From positions 1 to 22,636 of the forward strand of contig CAZAJS010000014.1 in NCBI GenBank assembly GCA_964485635.1: 22,636 nt of DNA. The letters run 5' to 3'. Numbering within the stretch: the stretch's first letter is position 1; each line of letters begins with the position of its first letter. This DNA comes from CAZAJS01 sp964485635 (lineage in GTDB: Bacteria; Pseudomonadota; Gammaproteobacteria; Francisellales; Francisellaceae). Shown one piece after another: positions 15,261 through 21,954 of the stretch. Under the pieces are notes generated by a model. The model searched no databases, had not been told where the DNA came from, and worked only from the letters and a program-made list of their open reading frames with translations. The position numbers and the translations under genes are program-made.

Positions 15261-16775
15261 TTAGTAACTTCGACGTAAATGTTTGATACTATACCAAATC
15301 AATGGAATCAGACAGAAAAAAACACCAAATAAAATCCAATAAAAATAGCGCAAATGTAACATAGCAATCACAGGTGGATGCGCAAATTTTTCAAAAATCG
15401 CGTGCGCAATCGGTTGGGCAACATTAAACGCAAAAATACCAATTAAGGCGGTCCATAATAAAAAGCAACCCATTAACCATGGTTCATAATGGCGGGGGGC
15501 AAACTTGCCAATAATTGCATAATATAAGGGAACAAATAAAATAGAGGCTACTGAATTAAAAAAGAAAATCAAACTAAATAGATATTCTTGGAATAAATTC
15601 AAATGACCTTCAATGGTAAAATAACTGCCAAATAAAATTAAGCTAATAGCAATCAACAAAAAAATTGCTGCAATGGCATAGCTTTTAAAAATTTTTGTTC
15701 CATGATGCATTGAGCGATTTTGACGCCAAATTTGCCAATAAAAAATCCCAACCAATAGCGCAACAGTTAAAATTGAGATCACCATATAAAAGAAAGGGTC
15801 TAAATTAATGCCAAATACTGAAATTGGACCTAACGTTTCAAAAAGAGGGTAAACTTGGTTGAGCATTACAGAAGTGAATCGTTGAGCAAACCACATTAAA
15901 AAACCAGCTGCTGTTAATACAATCAGTCCATAAAAGCGTTGACGTTGATCCATCGGCATTTTTTTAAACCGTATCAAAGCAACGGTAAGACAGCCGAGCA
16001 ATATAGCAATTGCCGTGATAATAATCACGCTATGTAATAAGACCACATTGACCAACAAAGCTCGCATCAGTACACTCAAGCAAATACAAATAACGATGGT
16101 CAGTAAAGGCGAAATTTCTTTATTTAAAAAACTTAAACTACTTGGTCTCCGAATAATACTTTCATGGCTATTTAGGCTTTTTCCTGCACTGACAAATGCT
16201 AAGGCGCCTAACAACGTCACACCAGACATAATCGCAAACCACGCCTCATAACTTAATAAAGGTAACACCGCATACGCTAATGCGCCTCCGATTAAAAAAG
16301 CTAATGTATAGCCTAAATACATGATAATAAATCCAGCATTGCGTCGTGAATCATCACGTGTATAAAGAAAACTTAATGTCGTATATAAGTTTGGTAAAGC
16401 AAGCCCAAACCCAATGCTGTAACCAGCTAACGCAATTAATGCTAAATTTTGAATGGCCATTAAGGCTAAACAAACCGCACTAAATAATATCCCAATGATC
16501 ACCATGCGTCGATGATCCGTTAACTGGCCTAATAAACCACCCACAATGCAAGAAAAGTGAAACAAAAAAATACTTGTCACTGCATTATAATCACTAGCCT
16601 GAGAAATATACCCAATATGATAATGGGCATAGGGTTCAAATCCAAATAAAATACTGACCATCCCGATGATTAAAAAAAACATGGTAATCACTAATGGCCA
16701 TAATCCATCAGGTGTTGGTAAAGCTTTGCCTAAGCGATACCGCTTTTTCGATGTGGCCACGGTGTGCATGCTCAT
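15261..16775 (-). CDS. POT/PTR2-family major facilitator transporter with degenerate signature motifs
   Basis: This is a 504-residue protein with roughly 13-14 predicted membrane helices. Relationship to proton-dependent oligopeptide transporters is shown by GLLGQLTDHRRMVIIGILFSA (the GxxxD/RR loop), GLALPNLYTTLSFLY, DDSRRNAGFIIMYLG at 141-155, and a late segment GKFAPRHYEPWLMGCFLLWTALIG. The key TM1 proton-coupling signature ExxER is reduced to E47-P-Y-A-H, and the FYxxINxG signature reads MYLGYTLA, so peptide-proton symport by the usual mechanism is doubtful and the substrate is unknown. AAGGA nine bases before ATG lies at the end of the upstream gene (12-base gap), indicating co-transcription with DUF1841 and nth. 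Confidence 0.75.
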   Translation of the reverse strand: MSMHTVATSKKRYRLGKALPTPDGLWPLVITMFFLIIGMVSILFGFEPYAHYHIGYISQASDYNAVTSIFLFHFSCIVGGLLGQLTDHRRMVIIGILFSAVCLALMAIQNLALIALAGYSIGFGLALPNLYTTLSFLYTRDDSRRNAGFIIMYLGYTLAFLIGGALAYAVLPLLSYEAWFAIMSGVTLLGALAFVSAGKSLNSHESIIRRPSSLSFLNKEISPLLTIVICICLSVLMRALLVNVVLLHSVIIITAIAILLGCLTVALIRFKKMPMDQRQRFYGLIVLTAAGFLMWFAQRFTSVMLNQVYPLFETLGPISVFGINLDPFFYMVISILTVALLVGIFYWQIWRQNRSMHHGTKIFKSYAIAAIFLLIAISLILFGSYFTIEGHLNLFQEYLFSLIFFFNSVASILFVPLYYAIIGKFAPRHYEPWLMGCFLLWTALIGIFAFNVAQPIAHAIFEKFAHPPVIAMLHLRYFYWILFGVFFCLIPLIWYSIKHLRRSY

Positions 16776-16787
16776 TCTGTTGGGTCC

Positions 16788-17240
16788 TTATTGGATGACT
16801 AACTGTTGTAATGCCGCTAAATATTTTTCTTGTCGAATTGTATCAGATATTTGTGATGGGTCGCGCTGTTGCTGCCAGAGCATTTCAGCTAACGGATCCA
16901 TCATTTGATGATGCACTTGATGCTCATCATGATCATACTGTTGCATTAATTGATCAAAGACAGCACGAATGCCTTTAGGCCGATCTGTATAAATTTGTTC
17001 AATCAAACTAATATGTAGCCCTAAATGTAAAAATGGATTTGTTTGTCCTTGTTCTGGCCAAAAATTCCGAGTTTGATTGGCTTGTTGATCAAAAAAACGA
17101 TGATACTCAGGATGCAGTGCGATAATTTGTGCAATTTGTTGCTGAAGCGGGCTTAACGTTTGATTTTTTTGATAACGTTGCCAGCTTTCAAAAAACAATT
17201 GTCGCATTGATTCACGATCTTCGGGGAAAAATAAACTCAT
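16788..17240 (-). CDS. DUF1841 family protein
   Basis: This is a 150-residue soluble, largely helical protein. It matches the DUF1841 pattern: an N-terminal FxxxWxxYQ helix (RQLFFESWQRYQ), then LHPEYHRFFD, the hallmark NPFLHLGLHISLIEQ, DRPKGIRAVFDQL and a C-terminal histidine-rich helix (HEVHHQMM-like HEHQVHHQMM) with LAEMLWQQQR. Its function is unknown. The conserved histidines could bind metal, which is inference. AAAGGA six bases before ATG supports the start. It overlaps nth by four bases (ATGA), and the nth-DUF1841 pairing is recurrent in beta- and gammaproteobacteria. Confidence 0.85.
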   Translation of the reverse strand: MSLFFPEDRESMRQLFFESWQRYQKNQTLSPLQQQIAQIIALHPEYHRFFDQQANQTRNFWPEQGQTNPFLHLGLHISLIEQIYTDRPKGIRAVFDQLMQQYDHDEHQVHHQMMDPLAEMLWQQQRDPSQISDTIRQEKYLAALQQLVIQ

Positions 17241-17887
17241 TGACCATCCTTTACTACGATTTTATCCGGATACTGACACCATTGAATAATGGGGCAGGCA
17301 TCACATTTAGGTTTTTTAGCCGTACAAATATAACGACCATGTAAAATTAACCAATGATGGGCATTTTGTAAATAATGAGCGGGAATACAGTGTAGCAATT
17401 GCTGTTCAACTTGTTCAACTGTTTTACCACTAGCCAGTCCAATACGGTTGGCAACACGAAAAATATGCGTATCAACGGCTAAAGTCGGTTGATTAAAAGC
17501 GGTATTTAACACAACGTTTGCTGTTTTGCGCCCGACACCCGGTAATGCTTCAAGTCCTTGGCGGTGGTCTGGAACATTACCGTGGTAACAACCGGCAATC
17601 ATCGCACTTGTTTTCGCTACATTTTTTGCTTTAGCACGATTTAAACCAATACGGCGAATATAGTAGCGAATACATGTTTCACCTAAGGTTGCCATTTGTG
17701 CTGGATTCGGAGCAATTTTGAATAAGATATTCGTTGCTTGATTGACACTAACATCGGTGGCTTGTGCTGATAAAATCACGGCAATTAAAAGTTGAAAGTC
17801 ACTATTAAAAACCAACTCAGTTGTCGGGGAAGCATCATGTTGTGCAAATGTTTCAAAAATAGCGTCAATCGCAAGGGAAGATCGCAT
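17237..17887 (-). CDS. nth: Endonuclease III (DNA glycosylase/AP lyase)
   Basis: This is a 216-residue enzyme of standard length that removes oxidised pyrimidines and cuts the abasic site. Visible features are LLIAVILSAQATDVSVN, the helix-hairpin-helix LPGVGRKTA with nucleophile Lys121, the catalytic Asp139 in LAVDTHIFRVANRIGL, and the [4Fe-4S] loop Cys188-x6-Cys195-x2-Cys198-x5-Cys204. ATG 17887 has AGAGGA nine bases upstream. It lies 14 bases after rsxB and overlaps DUF1841. In E. coli nth is the last gene of the rsx operon, so the adjacency is conserved although the other rsx genes are missing here. Confidence 0.97.
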   Translation of the reverse strand: MRSSLAIDAIFETFAQHDASPTTELVFNSDFQLLIAVILSAQATDVSVNQATNILFKIAPNPAQMATLGETCIRYYIRRIGLNRAKAKNVAKTSAMIAGCYHGNVPDHRQGLEALPGVGRKTANVVLNTAFNQPTLAVDTHIFRVANRIGLASGKTVEQVEQQLLHCIPAHYLQNAHHWLILHGRYICTAKKPKCDACPIIQWCQYPDKIVVKDGQ

Positions 17888-17901
17888 TTGCCCCCATCCT
17901 C

Positions 17902-18531
17902 TTATTGGCTTGATGTTGGTGATTGTTGTCTTTTTTTACGAAACTTAGCCAGTGCTGCTGCAGCATAGGCTTGTTTATCAGCTTTATCTTGGGCTAACTG
18001 TTGATAAGTTTGTCTTTGCTTGCGTTTTTCGGCATGCTGCCGTGCAACTTTATGTTGATGTTGGCGTCGATATTCATTTTTTTGTGCTTCGACCTCCTGC
18101 GTCGACATATGATCAGGCTGTTTTTCTTTAGCAAGCGTGACTAAGTCAATACAGTCCATCGGACAAGGATCGATACACAGATCACACCCTGTGCATTGGT
18201 CTGGGATAATGGTATGCATCTGTTGATTTGCCCCAACAATGGCCTCAACAGGACAGGCTTGAATGCATTTAGTGCAGCCAATGCATAATGACTCATCAAT
18301 CACCGCAACTTTTTTTGGTTCATGCAGGCCGCAACTACTATCAAGCGATAAATGCTCACGACCTAATAAATCAGCTAATGCATTGATACCGGCTTGTCCT
18401 CCTGGAGGGCATCGATTATGCAATTGTCCCTCATAAATGGCACGTGCATAATCTTGACAGTCATCATAGCCACATTTAGTACATTGCGTTTGTGGCAAGA
18501 TCGCATCAATTTGATCAATAGACACACCCAT
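17902..18531 (-). CDS. rsxB: RsxB/RnfB-type iron-sulfur protein without membrane anchor (orphan of the Rsx complex)
   Basis: The protein has 209 residues from ATG 18531, chosen because AAGGA sits eight bases upstream. The TTG six bases earlier has only a two-base spacing. An N-terminal Fes cluster motif has Cys17-x2-Cys20-x4-Cys25 and Cys41. Two ferredoxin [4Fe-4S] motifs follow: Cys83, 86, 89, 93 and Cys113, 116, 119, 123, each ending in CP. The usual N-terminal membrane helix of RnfB is absent, and the C-terminus (residues 140-209) is a Lys/Gln/Ala-rich tail. In the Rsx/Rnf complex RnfB carries electrons to the membrane subunits, but none of rsxA, C, D, G or E is adjacent. The real electron partner is therefore unknown. 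Confidence 0.88.
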   Translation of the reverse strand: MGVSIDQIDAILPQTQCTKCGYDDCQDYARAIYEGQLHNRCPPGGQAGINALADLLGREHLSLDSSCGLHEPKKVAVIDESLCIGCTKCIQACPVEAIVGANQQMHTIIPDQCTGCDLCIDPCPMDCIDLVTLAKEKQPDHMSTQEVEAQKNEYRRQHQHKVARQHAEKRKQRQTYQQLAQDKADKQAYAAAALAKFRKKRQQSPTSSQ

Positions 18532-18567
18532 GGGCAAAATCCTTCTTATCCATTGTTGTTTGATGCC

Positions 18568-19257
18568 TTAAGCATTGATCACAGCGCTAAAGTCATAAAG
18601 TTGATATAAATCAATTTGTGTCTTTTCGGCAACACGTTTGACATAATTCGCCACATTGTCAGGTAAGGTCAACACATCTTGGGCAATGGTTAAGTTACGC
18701 AATACAGGAAAGATAAATACATCATCCCATGATAATTGATCTGCGCCTAAAAATGTTGTCTCAGCGAGTATTTGATTCAGTTGTGCTAACAATGGTTTTG
18801 TCTGCTCAATAGCTTTTTCAGGGTGTTTTAAATTATGGGTAAAATCACCAATAGATTTTTGTTTTTTTGCACGAAAATAATCTTTAGCTGACTCAGTTGG
18901 AAAATCAGCCTGATTTTGTGGATGCAAGATAAATCGTGGATAGACAAAGTAACGACTTGCATCATTAATTTGTGTGACTAGATCACGGGCTTGTTGATTT
19001 TGATCACCACAGTCGACAATCGCTGGATGATCTTTCATCTGGTTAAAATAATCACAAATAACAAGGCTTTCTAATAAATATTCACCATCATTTTTTTCTA
19101 AAAAGGGGACTTGTTTAACTCCAACACGTGAAATATGAGCCGCTTCATCATCATTGGCTAGCACTTCAAGTGTCACTTGATCTTTTAATCCATTAGCATT
19201 GACCACCATTCTTGGACGAATGCAAAAAGGACAATGTTCATAAATATATAATTTCAT
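18568..19257 (-). CDS. grxB: Glutaredoxin 2 (GST-like glutaredoxin)
   Basis: The protein has 229 residues (E. coli Grx2 has 215). The N-terminal thioredoxin-fold domain begins MKLYIYEHCPFC with the CPFC active site at residues 9-12. VKQVPFLEKNDGEYLLES gives the cis-proline glutathione site and the Ser/Glu pair. The C-terminal half is the all-helical GST-like domain with LSWDDVFIFPVLRNL. It reduces glutathione-mixed disulfides and may supply reductant to repair enzymes. AAGGAG ten bases before the ATG supports the start. It is the first gene of the minus-strand run leading to rsxB (36 bases to its ATG), and is divergent from the holD-like gene. Confidence 0.92.
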   Translation of the reverse strand: MKLYIYEHCPFCIRPRMVVNANGLKDQVTLEVLANDDEAAHISRVGVKQVPFLEKNDGEYLLESLVICDYFNQMKDHPAIVDCGDQNQQARDLVTQINDASRYFVYPRFILHPQNQADFPTESAKDYFRAKKQKSIGDFTHNLKHPEKAIEQTKPLLAQLNQILAETTFLGADQLSWDDVFIFPVLRNLTIAQDVLTLPDNVANYVKRVAEKTQIDLYQLYDFSAVINA

Positions 19258-19368
19258 CGACTAACAACTCCTTGAAATCGGAATATTTGACTTGTAACTG
19301 CCAAGCATTATAGCCATAATAAATGAATTGAGTCAATTTATCATGACATATTGATTGGATTTGATTAT

Positions 19369-19893
19369 ATGGATGAAAAAAAAAGTGATTTAGCGCAATT
19401 AGATGCCACCCGTATCGCACTTTTAGAGGCTTGTGGGATTCAAACACGCTGGATACCGCANNNNNNNNNNACCAACAATTCAACCGATGAAATTGATCAA
19501 CAAACCTTTTATTGTCTTGATCAGTGGACACCAACTGAGGCGCCTATTGGTAATACTTCGAAAACAGTGATTGCTTTATTACCCAATCCGATTGAACAAC
19601 AGGCTTTAAAAGCATTAAAAAATATGATGCAAGCACTTTTTTTTGCAAGTCATTGCCAAATTGTGACCACTGATTCAAGCATCCAACGCCACGGACAAAG
19701 TATTGATAGCAAAACAATGATGTCTTGCGTAGATCGCATACTTTATCAGGAAAATAATACTTTTATTCAAAAAATACTTGAAGCAACTAAGGCAAAATCG
19801 TTACAATTAGATTTTTCTAAAGTTGACCATGCGCAAGTCAAAAAACAGGTGATGCTCAATGGATACCAATTATCAGATTTTACCCATCGGTGA
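19369..19893 (+). CDS. Probable DNA polymerase III psi subunit (HolD-like), interrupted by an assembly gap
   Basis: ATG 19369 is chosen over the TTG at 19351 because GGA lies nine bases upstream and the extra residues look non-coding. Both flanks of the N run are open in the same frame, giving about 174 residues, but the true length is unknown because the 10 Ns are a placeholder. The N-terminal pattern DATRIALLEACGIQTRWIP resembles the start of psi subunits (LQQLGITQW in E. coli), and the gene overlaps rimI by 35 bases, the same neighbour pair as holD-rimI in E. coli. Psi links the clamp loader to single-strand-binding protein. The match is weak elsewhere, and the assignment rests largely on context. 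Confidence 0.5.
   Translation: MDEKKSDLAQLDATRIALLEACGIQTRWIPXXXXTNNSTDEIDQQTFYCLDQWTPTEAPIGNTSKTVIALLPNPIEQQALKALKNMMQALFFASHCQIVTTDSSIQRHGQSIDSKTMMSCVDRILYQENNTFIQKILEATKAKSLQLDFSKVDHAQVKKQVMLNGYQLSDFTHR
19461..19470. other. Assembly gap (10 Ns)
   Basis: Ten undetermined bases inside the holD-like gene. Such a run usually marks a scaffold join of unknown length, so the two sides may be separated by more or fewer bases. Confidence 0.95.
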
Positions 19894-20332
19894 AGAATAT
19901 TTATCAGAAATTATGGCGATTGAACGCTCAGTTTTTCAAAACCCGTGGTCCACATCACTGATGCGGGATAGTTTATTATCCGCGAGCTGTTCAGTTTGGG
20001 GGCTTTTTGATCAAGAAAATTTATTAAAAGGGTTTACGGTAATTTCAATGGTGTTAGATGAGGCTGAGATTTTAGATATTTCAGTTGATAAATCGGCACA
20101 AAATCAAGGTTATGGCCAAAAACTACTGGCTTTTGTGATGTCATATCTGGCACAACAAGGTGTTGAAAAGATTTTCTTAGAAGTCCAAACCAGTAATGAA
20201 GCCGCCTTAGCGATGTATCGTAAATTTAACTTTTCAATTATCTCAACACGTAAAAACTATTATCAACTTGCCAATGGCCAGTTTGAGGATGCTTACGTAT
20301 TGCAAGGCAATATTGATGAAATTCCTACCTAG
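19859..20332 (+). CDS. rimI: Ribosomal protein S18 alanine N-acetyltransferase (GNAT)
   Basis: This is a 157-residue GNAT enzyme that acetylates the N-terminal alanine of ribosomal protein S18. It shows IERSVFQNPWSTSLMRDSL near the start (residues 21-39) and the acetyl-CoA loop QNQGYGQKLL at 81-90. The RimI catalytic region is LEVQTSNEAALAMYRKFNF with Glu108 and Tyr120, followed by RKNYY. It has AGGTGATG about seven bases before ATG 19859 and starts inside the 3' end of the holD-like gene, so translation is coupled. A hairpin terminator follows. Confidence 0.95.
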   Translation: MDTNYQILPIGEEYLSEIMAIERSVFQNPWSTSLMRDSLLSASCSVWGLFDQENLLKGFTVISMVLDEAEILDISVDKSAQNQGYGQKLLAFVMSYLAQQGVEKIFLEVQTSNEAALAMYRKFNFSIISTRKNYYQLANGQFEDAYVLQGNIDEIPT

Positions 20333-20434
20333 TAGGCGATAATTATAATATAAGCGGCAATATCATCATATAAATGAATCCATATGATTTTTTATCTTAC
20401 TAAGCTAGTAAGCATGATATAATATTCTATTTAA

Positions 20435-20450
20435 CATAATATATATTATG
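20435..20450. repeat. 16-base perfect palindrome
   Basis: CATAATATATATTATG reads the same on both strands and lies in the intergenic gap between the convergent rimI and secreted-protein genes. It could be a cruciform or a protein-binding site. No gene start is close on either side, so an operator role is doubtful. Confidence 0.6.
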
Positions 20451-20456
20451 CGAACT

Positions 20457-20507
20457 AATAAATGATTGTTATCAGGGCGTTGCTTTGACGTTCATTTATT
20501 GTCTTTT
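20457..20507 (+). terminator. Two-part hairpin terminator after rimI
   Basis: AATAAATGA (20457-20465) pairs with TCATTTATT (20492-20500). Inside, TCAGGGC (20472-20478) pairs with GCTTTGA (20482-20488) across a GTT loop, using two G-U pairs that work only in the plus-strand RNA. The tail GTCTTTT follows. The 212-base gap 20333-20544 also holds a CTTACTA/TAGTAAG inverted repeat (20396-20412) and the palindrome at 20435, and is otherwise AT-rich with no gene. Confidence 0.55.
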
Positions 20508-20544
20508 AAGAATTTATTATTATTTTAAGTAGATCGGATTCTAT

Positions 20545-21285
20545 TTATTGAATCGACGTATAAGCAAAATCTGGGCAAACGTCTGGACCCGCGCTTTTTT
20601 GGTTGAAACTTTGAAACACTTGTTTAGGACAATAAGCCAGTTGACCTGAATGACCTTGTTCTTTAGCCCGAACCCAATTGGCATTTGAACCTAATTTCAT
20701 CGGCCATGGTGCTTTCAAGTCATTGGGCATTTTGGCTAAATTATCAGCAATTACTTGGTTATCACTGGCATATCGGATATTTGTAAAAAGCGTTTGATAT
20801 GCTTCAGGCACACTCAATAATGCCCATGAGTCAAAATGATTGGCCGGATCAAATGCTCGATTCTGTGGTGCTGGGCCTAACGCTAAATTAACGGGTAACC
20901 ATGTTAGCCAGCTATTTGTCCGGCGTGTACATTGGACGCCATCTTGATTGAAATTGTCAATCACAACTTGTGGTGCCCCTTCAGCTTTGAGCATTTGGTC
21001 AATATTATGTTCTGCTTGATCAGATTCAACATTAGGACTATTAAGACCTTTGTTTAACACGTCAATCCAAGCATGTTTATCAAAAATATGGTGACGGGAC
21101 ATATAATTTTCTTGCCCTTTCGTCGGATTGCAATAAGGTTGCCCTTGTTCTTGTAAACGACAGTCATTAAATTGCCCTCCAGGAAAACCACGCGGTTTGT
21201 TTTTATTGACTGAAGCAGTACATGCGCCATTCGCTAAACTGACGAATATAAATGGTGATAAAAGACAAATTGATATACGTTTCAT
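20545..21285 (-). CDS. Uncharacterised secreted protein with an RHHI motif (possible nuclease)
   Basis: This is a 246-residue protein with an N-terminal signal peptide (MKRISICLLSPFIFVSLANGA), so the product is periplasmic or secreted. After the signal there are six cysteines (22, 42, 52, 119, 219, 237) that could form three disulfides. RHHI at 64-67, with a following region holding NSWLTWLPVNLALGP (124-138), N142, R143, DP at 146-147 and H150, is compatible with a His-Me-finger or HNH-type active site, but I do not recognise the family and the nuclease idea is inference. No Shine-Dalgarno sequence is clear before ATG 21285. A promoter lies just upstream. It converges on rimI and is divergent from csx16, so it is probably transcribed alone. 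Confidence 0.6.
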   Translation of the reverse strand: MKRISICLLSPFIFVSLANGACTASVNKNKPRGFPGGQFNDCRLQEQGQPYCNPTKGQENYMSRHHIFDKHAWIDVLNKGLNSPNVESDQAEHNIDQMLKAEGAPQVVIDNFNQDGVQCTRRTNSWLTWLPVNLALGPAPQNRAFDPANHFDSWALLSVPEAYQTLFTNIRYASDNQVIADNLAKMPNDLKAPWPMKLGSNANWVRAKEQGHSGQLAYCPKQVFQSFNQKSAGPDVCPDFAYTSIQ

Positions 21286-21326
21286 TTGGTAAATTAATGG
21301 TACTGATTGATTGCTTTGGCATTAAA

Positions 21327-21354
21327 ATAACATAAAATGATTAATTCGTGTCAA
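21327..21354 (-). promoter_or_regulatory. Putative promoter of the secreted-protein gene
   Basis: On the minus strand a perfect TTGACA (21354-21349), a 16-base spacer and TGTTAT (21332-21327) lie 42 bases upstream of the ATG. This fits a short 5' leader. Confidence 0.45.
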
Positions 21355-21553
21355 TGGATCATGATAAGATATGATTTTTTATACATAATGAAATGGCATA
21401 ATCAAAAACGCAACTTTTTATCAGTTATATTTTTAACAATTTTATGACAAAATCTTCATTTTAATGTGGTTTTGAAGCGGGATCTCTGAGCTTTCTGAAT
21501 TATCACTCTTGGACTAAAATAGGATGACAATATTGGCACTTAATGGGAATCTA

Positions 21554-21583
21554 TTGCATTAATTAATGTTGCATTGATATGAT
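21554..21583 (+). promoter_or_regulatory. Putative csx16 promoter with a palindrome in the spacer
   Basis: TTGCAT (21554-21559), an 18-base spacer and TATGAT (21578-21583) lie 56 bases upstream of the csx16 ATG. The perfect 12-base palindrome CATTAATTAATG (21557-21568) overlaps the -35 box and spacer, as a repressor site would. The rest of the 354-base gap 21286-21639 shows no gene, CRISPR repeat or strong hairpin. Confidence 0.4.
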
Positions 21584-21639
21584 AAGCATACTTAACTTAT
21601 TACTTATTCATTGTTTTTTGAAAAAAAGGATTGATATTA

Positions 21640-21954
21640 ATGTCTATTTTATTAATTAGTCGACATCCGGGCGCTGTTGAATGGTTACAACAATATGCAC
21701 CATTTCAACCTGATGCTGTCTATGCACATTTATCGCTCAATCAAGTTCAAGCTGGTGACATTGTTATCGGAACGTTACCGATTCAAACAGCTGCTAAAAT
21801 TATTGAAAAAGGGGCACAATATTGGCATTTATCAATAGAGTTGCCCCAGAATTTACGAGGACGTGAATTAAGTCTTGCTGAAATGAAGCAGTTGCCAGTC
21901 CAGCTTGATCAATTTTCTATTACTCGGGTTCAATCGTATTGTCCCACAATTTGA
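21640..21954 (+). CDS. csx16: CRISPR-associated protein Csx16 (VVA1548 family)
   Basis: The protein has 104 residues from ATG 21640, which has AGGA nine bases upstream (21627-21630); a TTG nine bases earlier has no spacing and is rejected. The family hallmarks are all present: MSILLISRHPGAVEWL at the start, GDIVIGTLPIQTAAKIIEKGAQYWHL (39-63), and LPQNLRGRELS (68-78). Csx16 accompanies type III CRISPR systems. To my knowledge it has been grouped with ring nucleases that degrade cyclic oligoadenylate messengers and so switch off the accessory effectors. It is on the opposite strand to cas6, with the 3' ends overlapping by 25 bases, and has its own upstream promoter. Confidence 0.92.
   Translation: MSILLISRHPGAVEWLQQYAPFQPDAVYAHLSLNQVQAGDIVIGTLPIQTAAKIIEKGAQYWHLSIELPQNLRGRELSLAEMKQLPVQLDQFSITRVQSYCPTI

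Noticed and set aside
19238..19534. Minus-strand open frame across the N gap
   Set aside because: It is antisense to the holD-like gene, runs through the Ns, has no ribosome site and its product has no recognisable feature.
20545..21285. Assignment as endonuclease I (EndA)
   Set aside because: The size and secretion fit, but the EndA landmarks (the VEWEHVVP-type motif and the downstream SDMHNLQP segment) are not present.
20545..21285. Lipoprotein reading of the signal peptide (ANGAC)
   Set aside because: The residue at -3 is Asn rather than Leu/Val/Ile, so the lipobox is poor; ordinary signal peptidase cleavage is more likely.
21286..21639. Possible CRISPR array or leader upstream of csx16
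   Set aside because: Reading the gap on both strands shows no unit of 25-40 bases repeated at regular spacing; only AT-rich sequence and promoter-like elements.
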